From Archilochus colubris (Eukaryota; Chordata; Aves; Apodiformes; Trochilidae), in contig CM041085.1 in NCBI GenBank assembly GCA_023079485.1, positions 92,515,115 through 92,579,114 of the forward strand: DNA of 64,000 bases, in the 5' to 3' direction. Position numbers and translations under genes: made by a program. The notes under the pieces are model-generated. The model saw only the letters and a list, made by a program, of their open reading frames with translations, was not told the DNA's origin and made no database searches. Of this stretch, positions 18,508-38,700 are shown in pieces; position 1 is the stretch's first letter, and each line of letters starts with the position of its first letter.

Positions 18508-20075
18508 TGTCTCATGACCTAGACGATAGGTTCTGCAATACACGCACATTAATGGTATTTTTGAGACAAACCATTGCAGCAGTTGTCTATGTTTTCTGTT
18601 TGCTACCATTACCAGCTTGAAATTCAAAACCACTGGTCTAGGGGGTGGATATGACCATTCAGTTGGAGAAGGACTGACTTTCTTAAAAAAAAATAAAAGA
18701 ATTTTAAAAATCCACATAGCTAAGCATACTTCAATGAAACATTCTAGAAATCTTACACTAAATACAATTTCACAGTGTTGCATCTGTATTTCTTAGACAT
18801 CCTACAACTCCTCAGCTCAACTCACTCCAGATACCAATATCTATTTCCTTATTACCCATGTTCTCCAAATTCAGACTCATCACTGACTTTCTGACCCCTT
18901 GTGCAGGTATCCCCTCTCCTCTCTCATGTGCACTAACATTCTCCACACACATTCTTGTTCTGTACTTCATGCTTCAATATTGCCAGTTTCAATACTGCCT
19001 CACTGACTGGGCAATGCTTTCTGCCTCTGAAACCCATTCCTTGTTTCCAAGTTTCCAGCTTCTTGTTAAGCATCAATCCTATCGTTGTAGTGCACGAAGA
19101 CCTTGAACCTATGATTGTCCTCAAACAGAAACACTCCACATTCACCCTGCTTTACCTGCTTCTGAAGCTGAGCATTCTTCTCTCACCTGGTCCTGTCCCT
19201 GCTCACTCCAAGCCATGGTGCTTGCCCTCATGCCTCATCTCCAATACCACAAACTTCATTAAGACAAGTGCTTATACACTACATAAGCTATTAATGGCCA
19301 ATCTGGAAATAAAGCGTATCAATAAAATCTTTTATGCTATAACAAACTGAGAGCAATCCTGCTGGAAGGTGGACTAGACACAACTGTCTGAGTCTTAAGT
19401 ACAGATAGTTTAGGACACCTGTGCAATGTATTAAATTAAGTTCTTTGCAAAGACATGGAAAGCTTTCTGCTCAATGAGAGCACAAGATCAAAACTGTCAT
19501 CATACCCCAACACAGAATCACAGTTGTCCCAATGTCCTTCCTCTCGCTAGCATTCATGCAACCTGTCTGTGTACACCCTCTCCAGTTTTATGTTCAGCAC
19601 CTGCATCACCTCTACAGAGGAAACACTGTTTAGCTACAGCAGCGACACTACTCAAATCTTCTCTTCCATCCTCCACCTTCCCCCATCAAACATACACTTC
19701 CAAGCCAATCTTTAAAGGAGCAGTAAGGGCTATTGTGGAGCCCTGACTGGGTGACCAACTTGTAGCAGCTCAGACATGAGCTGCTGGAATTGTTGCTGTC
19801 AGCGCCACAGAATCCTCTACCCATGCTCCATCCCTCCTCCTCTAACCATCACCTCTCCCCCAGCTCCCAGTTCCCAGCCATTTTACCTCCCCCTCACACC
19901 TCTTCCTCAAGCTGCCCAAGAATGCAGGCCTGAGCAAAAGTGAGCACTTCCTAGCCAGAACTGGTACTCCTCTCAACTCTCATCCATCAGCTGCCACCTG
20001 CTCCTGAAGTGAATGAAAGTGGGGAACAAAAGCTACAACCTCAGTCACACACTTGAAATATGTAAGAAAATTAAG

Positions 20076-20105
20076 GGGACAAAAATTACTGGGACAAAAA
20101 TTACA
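20076..20105. repeat. Two-copy 15-bp tandem duplication
   Basis: GGGACAAAAATTAC plus one base, repeated head to tail; the copies differ only in the last base. Confidence 0.85.
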
Positions 20106-20810
20106 GAGAAACAGTACTACAAACAGAACCAGCTCACAGTGCCATGCTCCCATCCACTGTTCTCTTTCCAGAATTAACTGCTGAACTGCTGAACTAACTT
20201 GTTAACAGTGTTTACTGTGTTAAGTTTAACAACAGAAATTTTAGCACTGCTTCATTCCAATACTGTTATGACAGACAATAAGCCCTAGTGATCACAGCTG
20301 TTAAGATTCCAGAGTTGAACACACCTCTGTAAGAGGTATCAGAGATCTTGGTCATGTCAGGTGGTCTTATATTTAAAGGCAAAAGTAGTCCCAACATCTT
20401 CAAAATCAAAAAGACTGTAAAAACAGTTCCTGAACCGTTTTTTAGAATATGAAACTTCTTTTGGTATTGCTCCCAAGGGTGAAGTGAGGAGGACTCTGCA
20501 GTATTTTTGTCCTACATGCAGAAGAGGCATATAGATGTCTAAATGCATGCACTCTAACAGATCTCTTAGTCTTCATATACTCTGGACCTGACAACCCTAC
20601 TGGGAGCTAATTAGATCCAAGCATTCTTGTTCAAATGCAAAGTCATTTTGCACTTCCAAGCCATTAAATCACCACAGCTGTTGTTCAGATCTAAGTTTCT
20701 GCTAGTAACTGGTCTGGGAAGAATACCCAATGGATTAAAGCTGCCTACCACTTCTCTTAGGCATCTGAAATAGTTTTCTATTTGCACAGGTCACACCTGT
20801 GAGTTAGTTA

Positions 20811-27580
<6,770 letters not shown>

Positions 27581-27644
27581 CAAGTGATAAAGTTCATTGT
27601 TTCCTAAATCAAGTTCTTCTAGTCGCTGCAGCTGGGCAAGTGAT
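27581..27644 (-). CDS. LRRC1: LRRC1 exon 6 (residues ~168-189)
   Basis: 64 nt, phase 2 in and phase 0 out. It encodes SLAQLQRLEELDLGNNELYH followed by L, one LRR ending before its LPE turn. The acceptor is TCTCACAG and the donor is GTAAGA. Confidence 0.95.
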
Positions 27645-29186
27645 CTGTGAGATAAGTCAAAACAAAACCACATCATACAAAACCAAAGAAACCTCATGTA
27701 TTTGAATGAGCTCATTTGACTGAAACCCACATTTCAAATTACAAACTATTGTAGACAGACAGTTATTTTACTGGGCATAGACTGTTTCTAGTAGTATCTT
27801 ACTGATAAATAATTTGGCTTGTCAGTTTAACTGTATGCCCCTGAAACTGAAAACTTAGTAAAAATAAAGAATAATTATTTGACTGCCTATATAATCAGTT
27901 TCCTCAAGGTGGACAATGACACCCAGTTTAGTATAGTTAAAATACATTTATTTTTAGGAGTAGTTTACAGTTGCATAATTGGGTATTACATGTAAAAGTG
28001 TGACTCAAGACTCAATAAATCGATTATTTATCTTCTCAACACCATCTACCCAATTCCGAAGGCTGGTTTTCAGGATGTAAACAGACAGAAGCCCAAAAGC
28101 ATATGAAAAGGTTCTCTGAACATGAACAACCACAGAGGGTCATCCCTCTACTCTGAAAGCAGTCTGTTGTAAATCTCTGCTAACCTTACCCCAAAGCTGA
28201 AGTACCACAAAAGCCAGTGAGATTTGTCAGTTATATTACTGACAGTCAGAATTTTCCAGAAGCAATAAAATTGTCAACATTTGTGAAAGCTTAATTCACA
28301 GCATGGCAAACTTAGACAGCAATTTATGTCTTATGACCACTGACATTTGAAGTGCCTTGTGGCTCACAGCTATAAAAAGCCACAGCCAAGGTACTGGATG
28401 GACTGACAGGAAAAATGGAGCCCAAAGTAACTGGGGAAGAGATTGTGATTAAAATAGGTTAAATCTATTATAGTGTCTTTTAGATTAAACAAGCAGAGTA
28501 AGAGTCACCAAGTCTTTTTCAAGTAGCAGTCAGGCAGTGAAGGAAGGAAGGAAACACCTTCACTACAGAAAAAGGCTTCTTCCGGGCAACCAAAAAGGAT
28601 TCCCAAAATATAAGACATTATACTAGTCCTACAATTCCTTTGCTACAATACAGACAGCACAGAGACATCTAAACATCTTCTTTTCCCCAAAATCTGGGTA
28701 GGTAGTGTCAGATTTCAGTCATCAGTAGGCCCAGTTTGTCACCAAGTCTTTGGTCTCAAGGTTTGGGAAGCTTGTGGTTACTTAGCTCTGAACACAAAAG
28801 CTTCCTTAAATGTTATGAAGGTCTGGAGCATAAATCTCTGAGATCCTATTATCCTACTTTCACAGTTACGAAATTTTATCATGAGAACAACCCAAACCAC
28901 CACTCCCACTGCTGATGCACTCGTTCAATGTGTTTGGTGCTGCTCTATTTTATACAGATTATTTCAATTGAGCAAAAACAACTGACACAGACACACTCTT
29001 GTTACTAACCAAGTACTTCTAGAAGTAATGACTGTAACTAGCTCTTGGTAAAACAAAGCTGTAAGTCACACATGTCAGTTGGCACTGAATATTTTTTCTA
29101 GCTGTCCTTCAGTATCTTGTATTAGAAGATTTTAAGAATAAGAACATTTTATGTAATTACAATCAGACACAAGAAAAGTCACTTAC
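27645..29186 (-). other. LRRC1: LRRC1 intron 5
   Basis: 1,542 bp, GT-AG. Nothing recognised inside. Confidence 0.8.
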
Positions 29187-29243
29187 TCAGGTAAATATGT
29201 CAGCAAATTTTCTCTAAGTTCCAGTGAAGCCAGGTTATAAAGA
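29187..29243 (-). CDS. LRRC1: LRRC1 exon 5 (residues ~149-168)
   Basis: 57 nt, the shortest exon seen, phase 2 in and out, so skipping it would remove 19 residues without a frameshift. It encodes LYNLASLELRENLLTYLP, most of one LRR. The acceptor is TTTTTAG and the donor is GTAAGT. The upstream intron side carries a CAAA-type simple repeat just before the acceptor. Confidence 0.95.
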
Positions 29244-29251
29244 CTAAAAAC

Positions 29252-29270
29252 AAACAAACAAACAAACCAC
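29252..29270. repeat. Short (CAAA)n repeat
   Basis: AAACAAACAAACAAACAAAC immediately upstream, on the gene strand, of the exon 5 acceptor; as TTTG units it adds to the pyrimidine-rich side of the splice site. Confidence 0.8.
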
Positions 29271-29707
29271 ATTTATTTAATACAATCTTACATTTTATAT
29301 TCTGCTCTTTCAGAAGGAAAGTGTGTGTTAACACAGTTTAAAACAAAACTGCTGTGAACTGATTTTTCTGCTGTTTTAATTCAACCAGACTGTCATGTGA
29401 AAGGCAGCATACAAAACTGGAAGTTTTCATTTGTTTCTCTATGACACTTAAACACATTAAAGCTAGGAAGTAAACTGATAAAACACAAGTTTCCATTTGT
29501 TAAAAGGTCAGTCATTTCAAATCACTGAAGACAGCATGTTCATATTAATTGCATTTACTTGCTCACTTTCAGAATCTGGCATAGGCTACGCAAGTTACAG
29601 AGCATCAGGTAAACCCATCACTGTCCAATCAAGGGTGTGCTCATTACTGTAAGTGACATTCTGCTCCTAAGCAGCTCACTTCCTCCATATCCCAGGCTTT
29701 CGCTAAC

Positions 29708-29721
29708 GTCACCATAGCAAC
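29708..29721 (+). promoter_or_regulatory. RFX X-box motif
   Basis: GTCACCATAGCAAC fits the X-box pattern GTNRCC-N(0-3)-RGYAAC at every defined position, with a 2-base spacer. X-boxes are bound by RFX factors. It lies in intron 4, 465 bp upstream of exon 5 on the gene strand. Function is inferred from the motif only. Confidence 0.5.
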
Positions 29722-32700
29722 ATTCAGATTTTTCAGGGGTTTATTTATGACTAAATGGAACACAAGGAGTCAGACATTATCCCAACACTATAATCTGCTC
29801 TAATCCTCCAGCATTGCAGGGAAAAATAAAAATCAGATATGGTGACTACAGATAAGTAGTTTTCTACAACAGAATACGTTCTGTCCTGCTGTGCAGGGAC
29901 GAGGAACACTGTACTAGGTCTTAAATCTAGATTAAGAAAGAAATTTCACTTAATTTGAAACACATGTTAAACCTAAACCCAAAATGTTTTTTTGTACACC
30001 ACAGGAGAAAAAAAACAAACACACATAGTCAGACCACAGAAAATGGAAATATTTATTTTTACTTCAAACAGTACCAATATACTGAATTACAGGCTCATTA
30101 GCTAGCCCCATTAGAAAAGATGAAAATATGAATAAAAACAAACAAAAACCTTTGTATTACAACTGTAATACAGGTATCTAGGCAGGGAAAGCAAAATTAG
30201 CTCATGTAATGATTTATTAAAAGGGAAAGAAGATTCTCCATAGATTGACTTTTTCTGAAAGATATATCCTTATTTCAAGCACCTCTTTCATTCTGCATTT
30301 AGAAACAGTGAGTGAATTCACACACAAGCTTTGATTACAGCTTCAGAAGTCCTGCCCAGCTCTTAAAATAAGCATATTTTAGCCGATGGCTTCTGTATTC
30401 CTCCAGAACAACTACAGTTACAACATATCACATAGGCAAAGATATTTTAGTAGAAGCCTATTACAAATTAAGTGAGAATTACTCAGATACTAGCACTCAA
30501 AATAGTTTGACAAACAAGGTAATAAGGAAGCCATTGTTCCAATGACACCAGAGAAAACTCTCACATAAAATTTTTAACACTGTATAAGACAAGTGAAGAT
30601 GGGACACAGTATCCAACATCCTCACATGAACCAAACCAGTGAAGGGGGGAAAGGCAGGGGTGATGGGGAGCAGTTCTCTCCAAGAGGAACAGGGGGCTGC
30701 TCTTACTCATATTGCCACCCACAGACTGTCAATACATCTTGTTTACAGGTTTTCTAGAAACCTATTCTAATCTTCCTTTGAATTTCACATTTTCTCTCCA
30801 AGACTGTATTAGATGGGGCCCATGATTCACTTTCATCAAGACTACAAAAGGATGTGACCACCTCCAAGCTGCCTTGTAATCTTGTGTTTATAGATCACCC
30901 CATAACTACTTATCTCCTTCCCCATCACACTGAAATGTTTTTATGAGTAAAATGGTGCAATCTCTTAATTTCTCTTCTTACATCAGTCACCACTTTGGCT
31001 GTGGTTAAACAGAAATCCTTGTCAGCAAACCACATCCAACAGTAAGAACTTGAGAACCACCATCTTAACCAGCCTCATCGTCTCACTAAACTGGGGCAGG
31101 CCAGTGAATCAGCTCAGGATACTGATCCTGCTTAAAAATAACCCTGCAAGAAGAGTAACAGAGATCTCTAAGCCAACATAGAATAAATCCCTTTAAACAC
31201 CTGGGCCAGTACAACTGCCAGGAGTGTCCATGGGAGGCGTCTCTATTGCCCAAGCCAGCAGCACGATGAGGACTCCCTGGGTAGCTGTGCCCTTGCAGAT
31301 ACCAGCAGCTGCCTTTGCATCCAACCACGTACAACACGTGCCAGAAACTGTGGCTGATTGCAGTCCCAGGCTGGGTCCTCTTCCTGTGGCAGTTCATTAC
31401 CTACAGGATTAGGTTTTCAACTCTAATGACACAGCTTTCTGGAGGAGAAACACTTTATTCTACAGCTATTCTCACCAGCAACATGGTCTCAATTTAAGAC
31501 ACTGCCTTCCCACCCCTTTAATCTATCCTTTCTTCTTCTTCCCAGGTCGAGTCCAAGCTCAATATAAGCAGACCTTAACAGGCCAAACAAAAGCTTCTCA
31601 CCAAGTAATGTAAAAGAGAGAAGTTTATACTGGCAAGGCTGCCTCATTAGTGTGACATTTTATGTTTAAGGTGTATCCATGTGAAAGAAAGGCCAAAAAA
31701 TGAGACAGAATTTTTGACTCATTACTCTGAAACTTGTATTACTTAGAGAGGTAGCTCTCAGCAAACCTATATGCTGCAATTAAAAATGAGAAAATGTGAC
31801 AGTTATCATATAAAATAGTGTCTTATAAAAAGCATGCTGATTTATTGAAGCACCAATCTCTATTACAGAGAGCAGAGATCTAGCTCTTCCTTGAATTTAA
31901 CAACAGGTTTGTTACACACTGTACATTCACTAACATTTTTCCATTTGAAGCTATTTTAAGAAAGAGGATTTTTAGTAATTTGCAAGAAAATCTTACATTT
32001 CTTACTATTTTCTAAATATGTTTTCTGATTTAATATGACATTTTTTCTCCAGAAAGTGTAATTCTTCCTTTTCTCTACTACAAACAGAGAATTTTCACCA
32101 TATACTAAATGAAATAATTTCTACTTTCCCCTCTGCCCTTAATTTTATGAATGCATTGCTAGTAAAGATTCAGAAAGGAACTGAAAGAAGGTATATTTTT
32201 ATTATTTCAGAGTCCTAATCCTAATCTTCACATAGGAGAGAAAAAGTCATGAGAGGTTACCTGTTTCATTCCATAAAACACAAAGGCAGCAGCAATCTAG
32301 GCTACTCAGACACGAGAAAGAGTTCCATCAGTGGCTGTTCACCAAATGCATTTAGAAACACAAATACACCATAGAGCATTACAGGATGCTCTCCAACACA
32401 GACAAACTGTCCTTGCTCCTCCAAAAAAGCCAACAGAAAATGTACAAGCAAATGTCATTTATACTCAAAGGAAAAAAAAAATCAAGGGAAAAAACCTAAG
32501 TATTTTTTCAAGACTACTATCATTAAGCTATTTCACAGAACCTTGTAAAAAGTATTAATATTGTAATGTTTCTCTCCACAAAAACTACCACACACACCTC
32601 AAACCCTGAGCATGTGTCTGGAATTACTGAGCAGAAGGCAACAGCCCAACCAGGCAGAGGATGGTTGGGCTCAGCTTTCCAGATGATTCCTGGTGTCAGA

Positions 32701-33161
32701 GTGGACCCAAGTCAAATTTAAAGGAGCAACATAGCTGAAAATACATTTTCAGTACCATACCTAGAGGAACTCAAGATATTGGTATCCATCATGCGAGCCA
32801 GAAGAATATAAAACCAATTCTTGAGAACAAAACCAAGAGCAACAAAGCAGTCCATAAATGCTAGAAGTGTCTCTCATGAGCATTTCTGTCAGGATTTGAG
32901 AGAGAAACCCATAATCCAGCATGGTCTACAGATAGGGAACACTGCAAATACTCCATGTCAGCTGTAGCAGTCTCCTCTAAAATAAAGGTAAGACTAGAAC
33001 CAGCCACTAAGATTAGAACCAAAGCATGTGGTTGATGGCCTTCCACAGCAAGTCAGTTTTTCTTTGGATTAATTACAAAGAGATTATCAGTAGCAACATA
33101 CCCTACAAAATAACAGTTCTCTGGACAACAGCAATTCACTGTAGGAGGTAAAGCAACATTA

Positions 33162-33182
33162 AAAAACAAACAAACAAACAAA
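33162..33182. repeat. Short (CAAA)n / A-rich repeat
   Basis: AAACAAACAAACAAACAAA in an A-rich setting in intron 4. Confidence 0.8.
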
Positions 33183-34017
33183 AAAACACCAAAAAACGCA
33201 AAAACTGAGATGAGTTACACTAGTACTTTGACTTCAACGGGGAGTGCTGCCCTACACAAAGGGACAGAAAGTCAGCCTTAAGAGTGAAAACAACACTATA
33301 CATCCCATTTTTATCCCAGTCCCATTTTTGTCCAAGTACCTGCAAAAGGACTGGGAGCCACCCAAGCCCCTGGGGTACATGAGCAAAGGCTTCTGAGAAA
33401 AGCACTGAGAATGAATATGCTATCTTACAGCAACTCGTTTTCTTTCTTGTGCAGAAAAGGAATATGCTGTCTGTCTAAGAGATGAGAAGGTAACAGTGGT
33501 TACCTAACAACAACATACAAAATACATGAAACTAGCCATATTTAAATATACTACTGCCCAAATAAAAGTACCAGTCATACACACGACCCTGCCTCCCCGC
33601 CCAGGACATACCCCTTAGGTGACCAGTCACTGATCTGACAGGATTCTGTTAAGCTACTCCCATCACACAAGAGTTCTAGCTGCAGATTGACAACATGTTG
33701 AGAATCTGATGTTCAGCAGCTTTTTTTCCCCCAAGGAAATGACAAGGTTAATCAGTCATTAGCCAGCTCTCAAGATGCCACTTAGACTGTAGGTATTTGA
33801 AGGCACAGCATCCACCTCTGACTGAGACAGGCTCTTGTTCCAAGTCACTCCCAAAAGAAGCTTCTTTCTGTCATCCTTTCTTCACTGACTGTATTGCTGA
33901 CTGCAGAAAGAGCCTGAAAAGATGAGTCTCCAAACTCCAGCTCCTCCAAAAACCATAGTCTGGGCTGCATCAAAAGGAGCATGACTAGCAGGATGAGGAA
34001 AGTGATTCTGTCCCTCT

Positions 34018-34548
34018 GATCTCATGAGATCCCATCTGGAGGGACAGCAGCAAAAGAAAGACATGGACCTACTGGAGTGCGTTCAGGGGAGGGAGACAAA
34101 AATAATCAGAAGGCTAGAGCACCTCATAGGAAAAAAGGATGAGACAGCTGGGGTTCTTCAGCCGGGAGAAGAGAAGGCTTTGGAAGTACCATATTGCATC
34201 CTTTCAATATATAAAGGGGCTTTATAGGAAAGATGGGGAGAAACTTTTCACCAGACCCCATAGTGACAGAACAAAGGCCAACAGTTTTAAACTGAAAGAG
34301 TTTATGTTGGATATAAGGAAGAATTTTTTTACAATGGTCAGATGCTGCAACAGATTGCCAAGAGAAGCTATGGATCTCCCATCCCTGGAAGTGTTCAAGG
34401 TCAGGATGGGGCACTGAGCAACTGATTCTAACGAAATATGTCTCTGCTTACAACAGGAGGGACAGAACTCCCTCCCCCAGGAGAGGACCTTCAAAGTTCT
34501 GTCCCTCTCCTGTTGTAGGCAGAGACATATCCAAACCATGATATGAAT
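34018..34548 (+). mobile_element. CR1 retrotransposon 3' fragment with internal hairpin
   Basis: CR1 in + orientation, antisense to LRRC1. It starts near a CTCATGAGATCCCATCTGG motif, has GACATGGACCTACTGGAG, and the end of CR1 ORF2 is still open to a stop at about 34417, with SFKLKEFMLDIRKNFFTM and NRLPREAMDLPSLEVFKV readable. The tail is unusual: the normal TCCCTGCCCATGGCAGGG part is followed by an inverted copy of itself before the final CCAAACCATGATATGAATCT. See the separate hairpin entry. Confidence 0.93.
34436..34530. repeat. Near-perfect hairpin within CR1 tail
   Basis: Left arm 34436-34469 and right arm 34495-34530 are reverse complements except for one G:T-type mismatch and a two-base indel; the loop is 25 bases. 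The right arm reads TCCTGTTGTAGGCAGAGACA, the complement of TGTCTCTGCTTACAACAGGA in the left arm. Confidence 0.9.
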
Positions 34549-35774
34549 CTATGAAATTAAGTCCTTAAACATGGGTGGCCTCAAGAGCTGCTGTAGCAAG
34601 CAACCCTTTCCAGAGTTAAAAACCCACTTCTGTTCTTCCTCAAGTCTTCCTTATTTCACACACACACAGAGTTCCTGTACCTGCCAGCAACACATCCCTC
34701 GGATTTTAAGAACCAGCTCCACGTGAATTTTTGGTGTAATGACATTTCCAATGCAACAAAAGTAACATTAGTCTTATAAGGGAGGATTTATGCTTCCTGA
34801 ATTTCCTAAGGTTCTATTAACAGTTAACAATGCAGTTCCTGGTCTGTAAGTTCATGGTACACATTTTGCCCTCCTTTTTAAAAGGTTCAGCACCACATGT
34901 TTTTTTCCTTCCATCTACTGCTTAATACTGCCATATAATTACATGGTTTCATGAAAGAAACTTAAAATTCGTATCCATTTGTACTACAAATAGTACAAAA
35001 TCACAGCTAGATTCCTTTTGTCAAGAAGACTATTTTTCAAAAAATTCTAGATTGATCTTAAAACATTATTCTTTTTCAAATGTCAGCCTTAACCAGTCTC
35101 CTGCCCCTTCATTTAGTTACCTATTGGTTATGGAAACCTGTTTTACACTGTGAATGTAAAGAAGAGCACTAATAAATTTTTGTAAGATTAATTAGATAGA
35201 ATTTAAAGAGAGAGATCTTTAAAGAGAGAGACACCATGCAATAGTGTAGAGTGATTTTTGCCAAATCTTAGCTAGTGAATCAAAGGAATTCTTACATGAG
35301 CTAAAAATTACAGGAAACATTGATTTCCTAAATGAGGGCACTTATCCATTTCAAAGCAAAATACCTTCACATACATGAAGTCCAAACAATTCCATCTCGG
35401 AATATAAGAGCTGCTGTAAAAACAACTGCAAAGCAAGGTAACTAAGTTTAGTTTTGATGACACTGTTATTATGCCTCACCAATATTGTTAAGGACCATTC
35501 TTCCAGAAGCCATCTTTGAGAGCATTTCCCCTCTTCCTTTTTGGAGGCAAAGCAACTTGAAGTAACTTGCATCTAAGTTAAACACTATGTTTTCCTCTGA
35601 AGTTTAGGTGTATAACATGCTAGGGTAAGACACATGAGGCTTCCCTTAGCACATCTGGGTATGACGGGCAAGACAGTACCTTAGTAAGAACAAGTCTGGT
35701 AAGCAAATCTGAAAGTAAGGATTATGTTCCTAATGCTTGCTATTTTCTACAGAGCTGGGAAAAGTGGACACATT

Positions 35775-35789
35775 GGGGGGGGGGGGGGG
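35775..35789 (+). repeat. Run of 15 G
   Basis: Uninterrupted G15 on the + strand (C15 on the gene strand) in intron 4. Likely length-variable and prone to sequencing error. Confidence 0.85.
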
Positions 35790-38700
35790 AAATACTTGTT
35801 TCTCAGAAGGTTGATTTTAAATAAGCACAGAAGACAGTAAAGTTGGTAATACTGTCATCCTAGACTTGAACAGGAAAGACACAAAGCCCAAGAAAGGGCA
35901 TCTGAATAGTTAGTTATTTGAATTGAATTGTCAGTACCAATTATTGGCTTATAGAAAGCTACAAGTCTTCCAGTAGCAAAAAAAAAAAGAGGATAAAAGA
36001 GTATCCTACCAGCCACTAACTGGACGAAAGGCTAAACAAACAGCCAATAGTGCATATTGTGTCCAATTTTCAAAAGAGGGAAATTCTGCAGCCTACGGCC
36101 AAGGAATTCCCTAAACATGTAGAAGAAGTAGTCCAAACTGCTAATTATTACTAATATTCTACATAAGCTTGGTTTTCAAGTTGCTGAGATCAGTTTTACT
36201 CTCTCCCCCACTAACACAGCAACAAGCATAGTACAAAGAACAGACAGGAACGGTGAACTCCCAATGACCTTCCAAAGGCATCATTAAGAACAAGGGAGAG
36301 ATTCGTAATTACAGCTCAGTCTGTTCACTTCTGGATGCTTTAACTGAACATTCTCCAATTTGCTTATCAAGATTACTGAAACAAGTTGGGGAGGCTAAGG
36401 CAATGCACTATTACAACAAGATTTCATTTTCAAAATAACTTCTATTCCACTCGTGCAATGTCAAACCTCAACAACTTAAATTAAAAAATGGAATTACTTT
36501 ATTTTCAAAAAATGTTTAACTATATGTTCTTCCTTGTGGCCAGATGGCACTGCATTCATTATTACGTTGCTCAACAGTGTTCTTGAAGTAAATTTGAGTT
36601 CCTTAACATTCAGTTTTGCCATTTAGCAAACTGATGTGATGAGCACCGAATGCTCTACCTACTCAAACTCTGTAAATATTACTTTCCACACTAAATTCAG
36701 ATAAGCCAGAGTGAGAGCTTTTAACATTATTTGTATTAGCCTAGCTATTATACCTATAAACAGTCCTCCTCCTCCTATGTATTTGCAACATCAGCCTCCC
36801 CATCACTTTTGTCGTATCATGTAGGACCATAATTTAATCAGACATTACTATGCCAAACCTTACAACAGAATTACGTTGCCTTGTTTCATACAGTTTTAAG
36901 AGCATTTTCCATTCTGTGTGGCACTACCAGATGTATACTCTACACTTGATACATCCTAGCATACACTAAGGAAAACACAGTCCATGACTGTCACAGGAAT
37001 AGTATCAGAAAACTTATGCTATTCTGATCTGCTTCTGGATCATAACCATCGAGTGCATCACCCTTAACTCTGAAGATCTTTTACTCTCCAGATACTCCTG
37101 TTCAGATCAACATTAGAGATTCTGAGTTCAGAAGTTGCTGAAAACTTCAAAACCTCTACAATCAAACATGCACACATACATATAAAAAACCACACTAGGT
37201 GAACTTTATTTCTCTAACACAAAATTTCTGAGAATCTGTGGTTCCAGTACTCTTGAAAGGCACAAAAGAATGCTCCTAAAGTGCAGTAACATCTGCTCTG
37301 ATCTTTTCATTATGTTCAGTGTCATAACAAAATGCCTACTTCAGCCTTCTACCTGCTAGCTGCAGACATTAAGAGGAAAATTTCTCTGCTTACCTGGTAT
37401 ATCCCTTTCAGTAGCAAAGTCCACAGATCCTTTCAGCCTGCTTGCAGCTTGGGGGTAAACCAGACTCATCAGTCACTGGCATCAGAAGAATATCCTTCCC
37501 ATCTGCAGAAATTCACCCCTCCCCACATCAACAGTTTCTAAAGCTAAACCAAAGCTATTCTACTTTCTTGCACTGCAGACTGTGCAGTTCCCTTAAAAAA
37601 GGGAGGGAATGAGCGAGGCTGTTAATGATGGGGATGCTACAAATTATATTACTACCACAATCTTTTTTTTAATCCCTCAGCATTTGGAGATCATGTCATG
37701 TCCAAGCAGGACACCATTCAAACATTTTAGAGGAGGGAGAAAAAATAAAGATTGTATATGGTAGAGGAAATCTTTTTTATTTGACTTGCAGGGAACTTCC
37801 AAAAACATTCTACCTGCCAGCCAGTAATAAGCCTATACCTCAAATCTTAACACTCAGTGAAAGAAGAGGTACTCTTATCTTTTCCAGGCACAGACAAGCC
37901 TGCTGAAAAAACAGTGAAAGCTAAAACCTGGATACCAGTCAGATGTTTGGTGTGTTGAGGAGCAGTAAGCTTTAAATCATAATTTAAAGCAAGGTAGTGA
38001 AGCACTGCACATTGCTTCAGCTGCTAAAGAGACTTGTCAACTCTGCTGTCCCCACAGCTTGTCAGCTAAGTGTCTTTCACAAATAGGCATTTCATGCTGA
38101 AAGGACTGGGGCCAATTCTTTGTGAAGCACCTGAGAGTCCAGTACTAGATTAAACATCAGAGAGGCATATAAAAGGCTTTCCAAAAAATGCACCTGGACT
38201 TCACTCAATCCTGAGAAGCAGAAATAAGTAAGTGAACGTACAAAACAGACACAATCTCTCTTCTCTTTCTAGATGTTAAGCCAGGAGAGCACTCTATGGA
38301 TCTCTAAACTCCCAGATCTATGCTGAAAAAAAGGCAACATCACAGTGGGCTGGGAGGGAGAACTAATCCTGAAGCCAATGCTACAGAATGAGCACACATG
38401 GACAGAGAAGGTGCTGGGCACACAGATATTAGATTATGCATACTACTGTATGCCATGCCCTAAGAAGCCTTATAAACACCCTGATTTATCTCAATACCCT
38501 TACAAACGATTTTTTATTTATTTATTTCAGGAAAATCATGCCCTGAATTTTGGGTGTTACATGACTAAGGAAAGCTTGAAGAAAAATCCTGCAAGCATGT
38601 GGAAATTCCTAAACACTGCCCACACTGGGAGGAACAGGTTATGCTTGCTTGTTGGGCAGCTCTACAGACACACACAGTCCTGCAGAATAGGCAAGGAAAT

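Noticed and set aside
31200..31420. GC-richer patch that could be a processed pseudogene
   Set aside because: No frame gives recognisable protein similarity and there is no poly-A tail or target duplication.
32643..32671. 10-bp perfect stem-loop AGCCCAACCA / TGGTTGGGCT
   Set aside because: Short stem with no supporting context; expected occasionally by chance.
34139..34417. Open frame with conserved-looking protein sequence
   Set aside because: It is the C-terminal end of CR1 ORF2 within the CR1 fragment, not a host gene.
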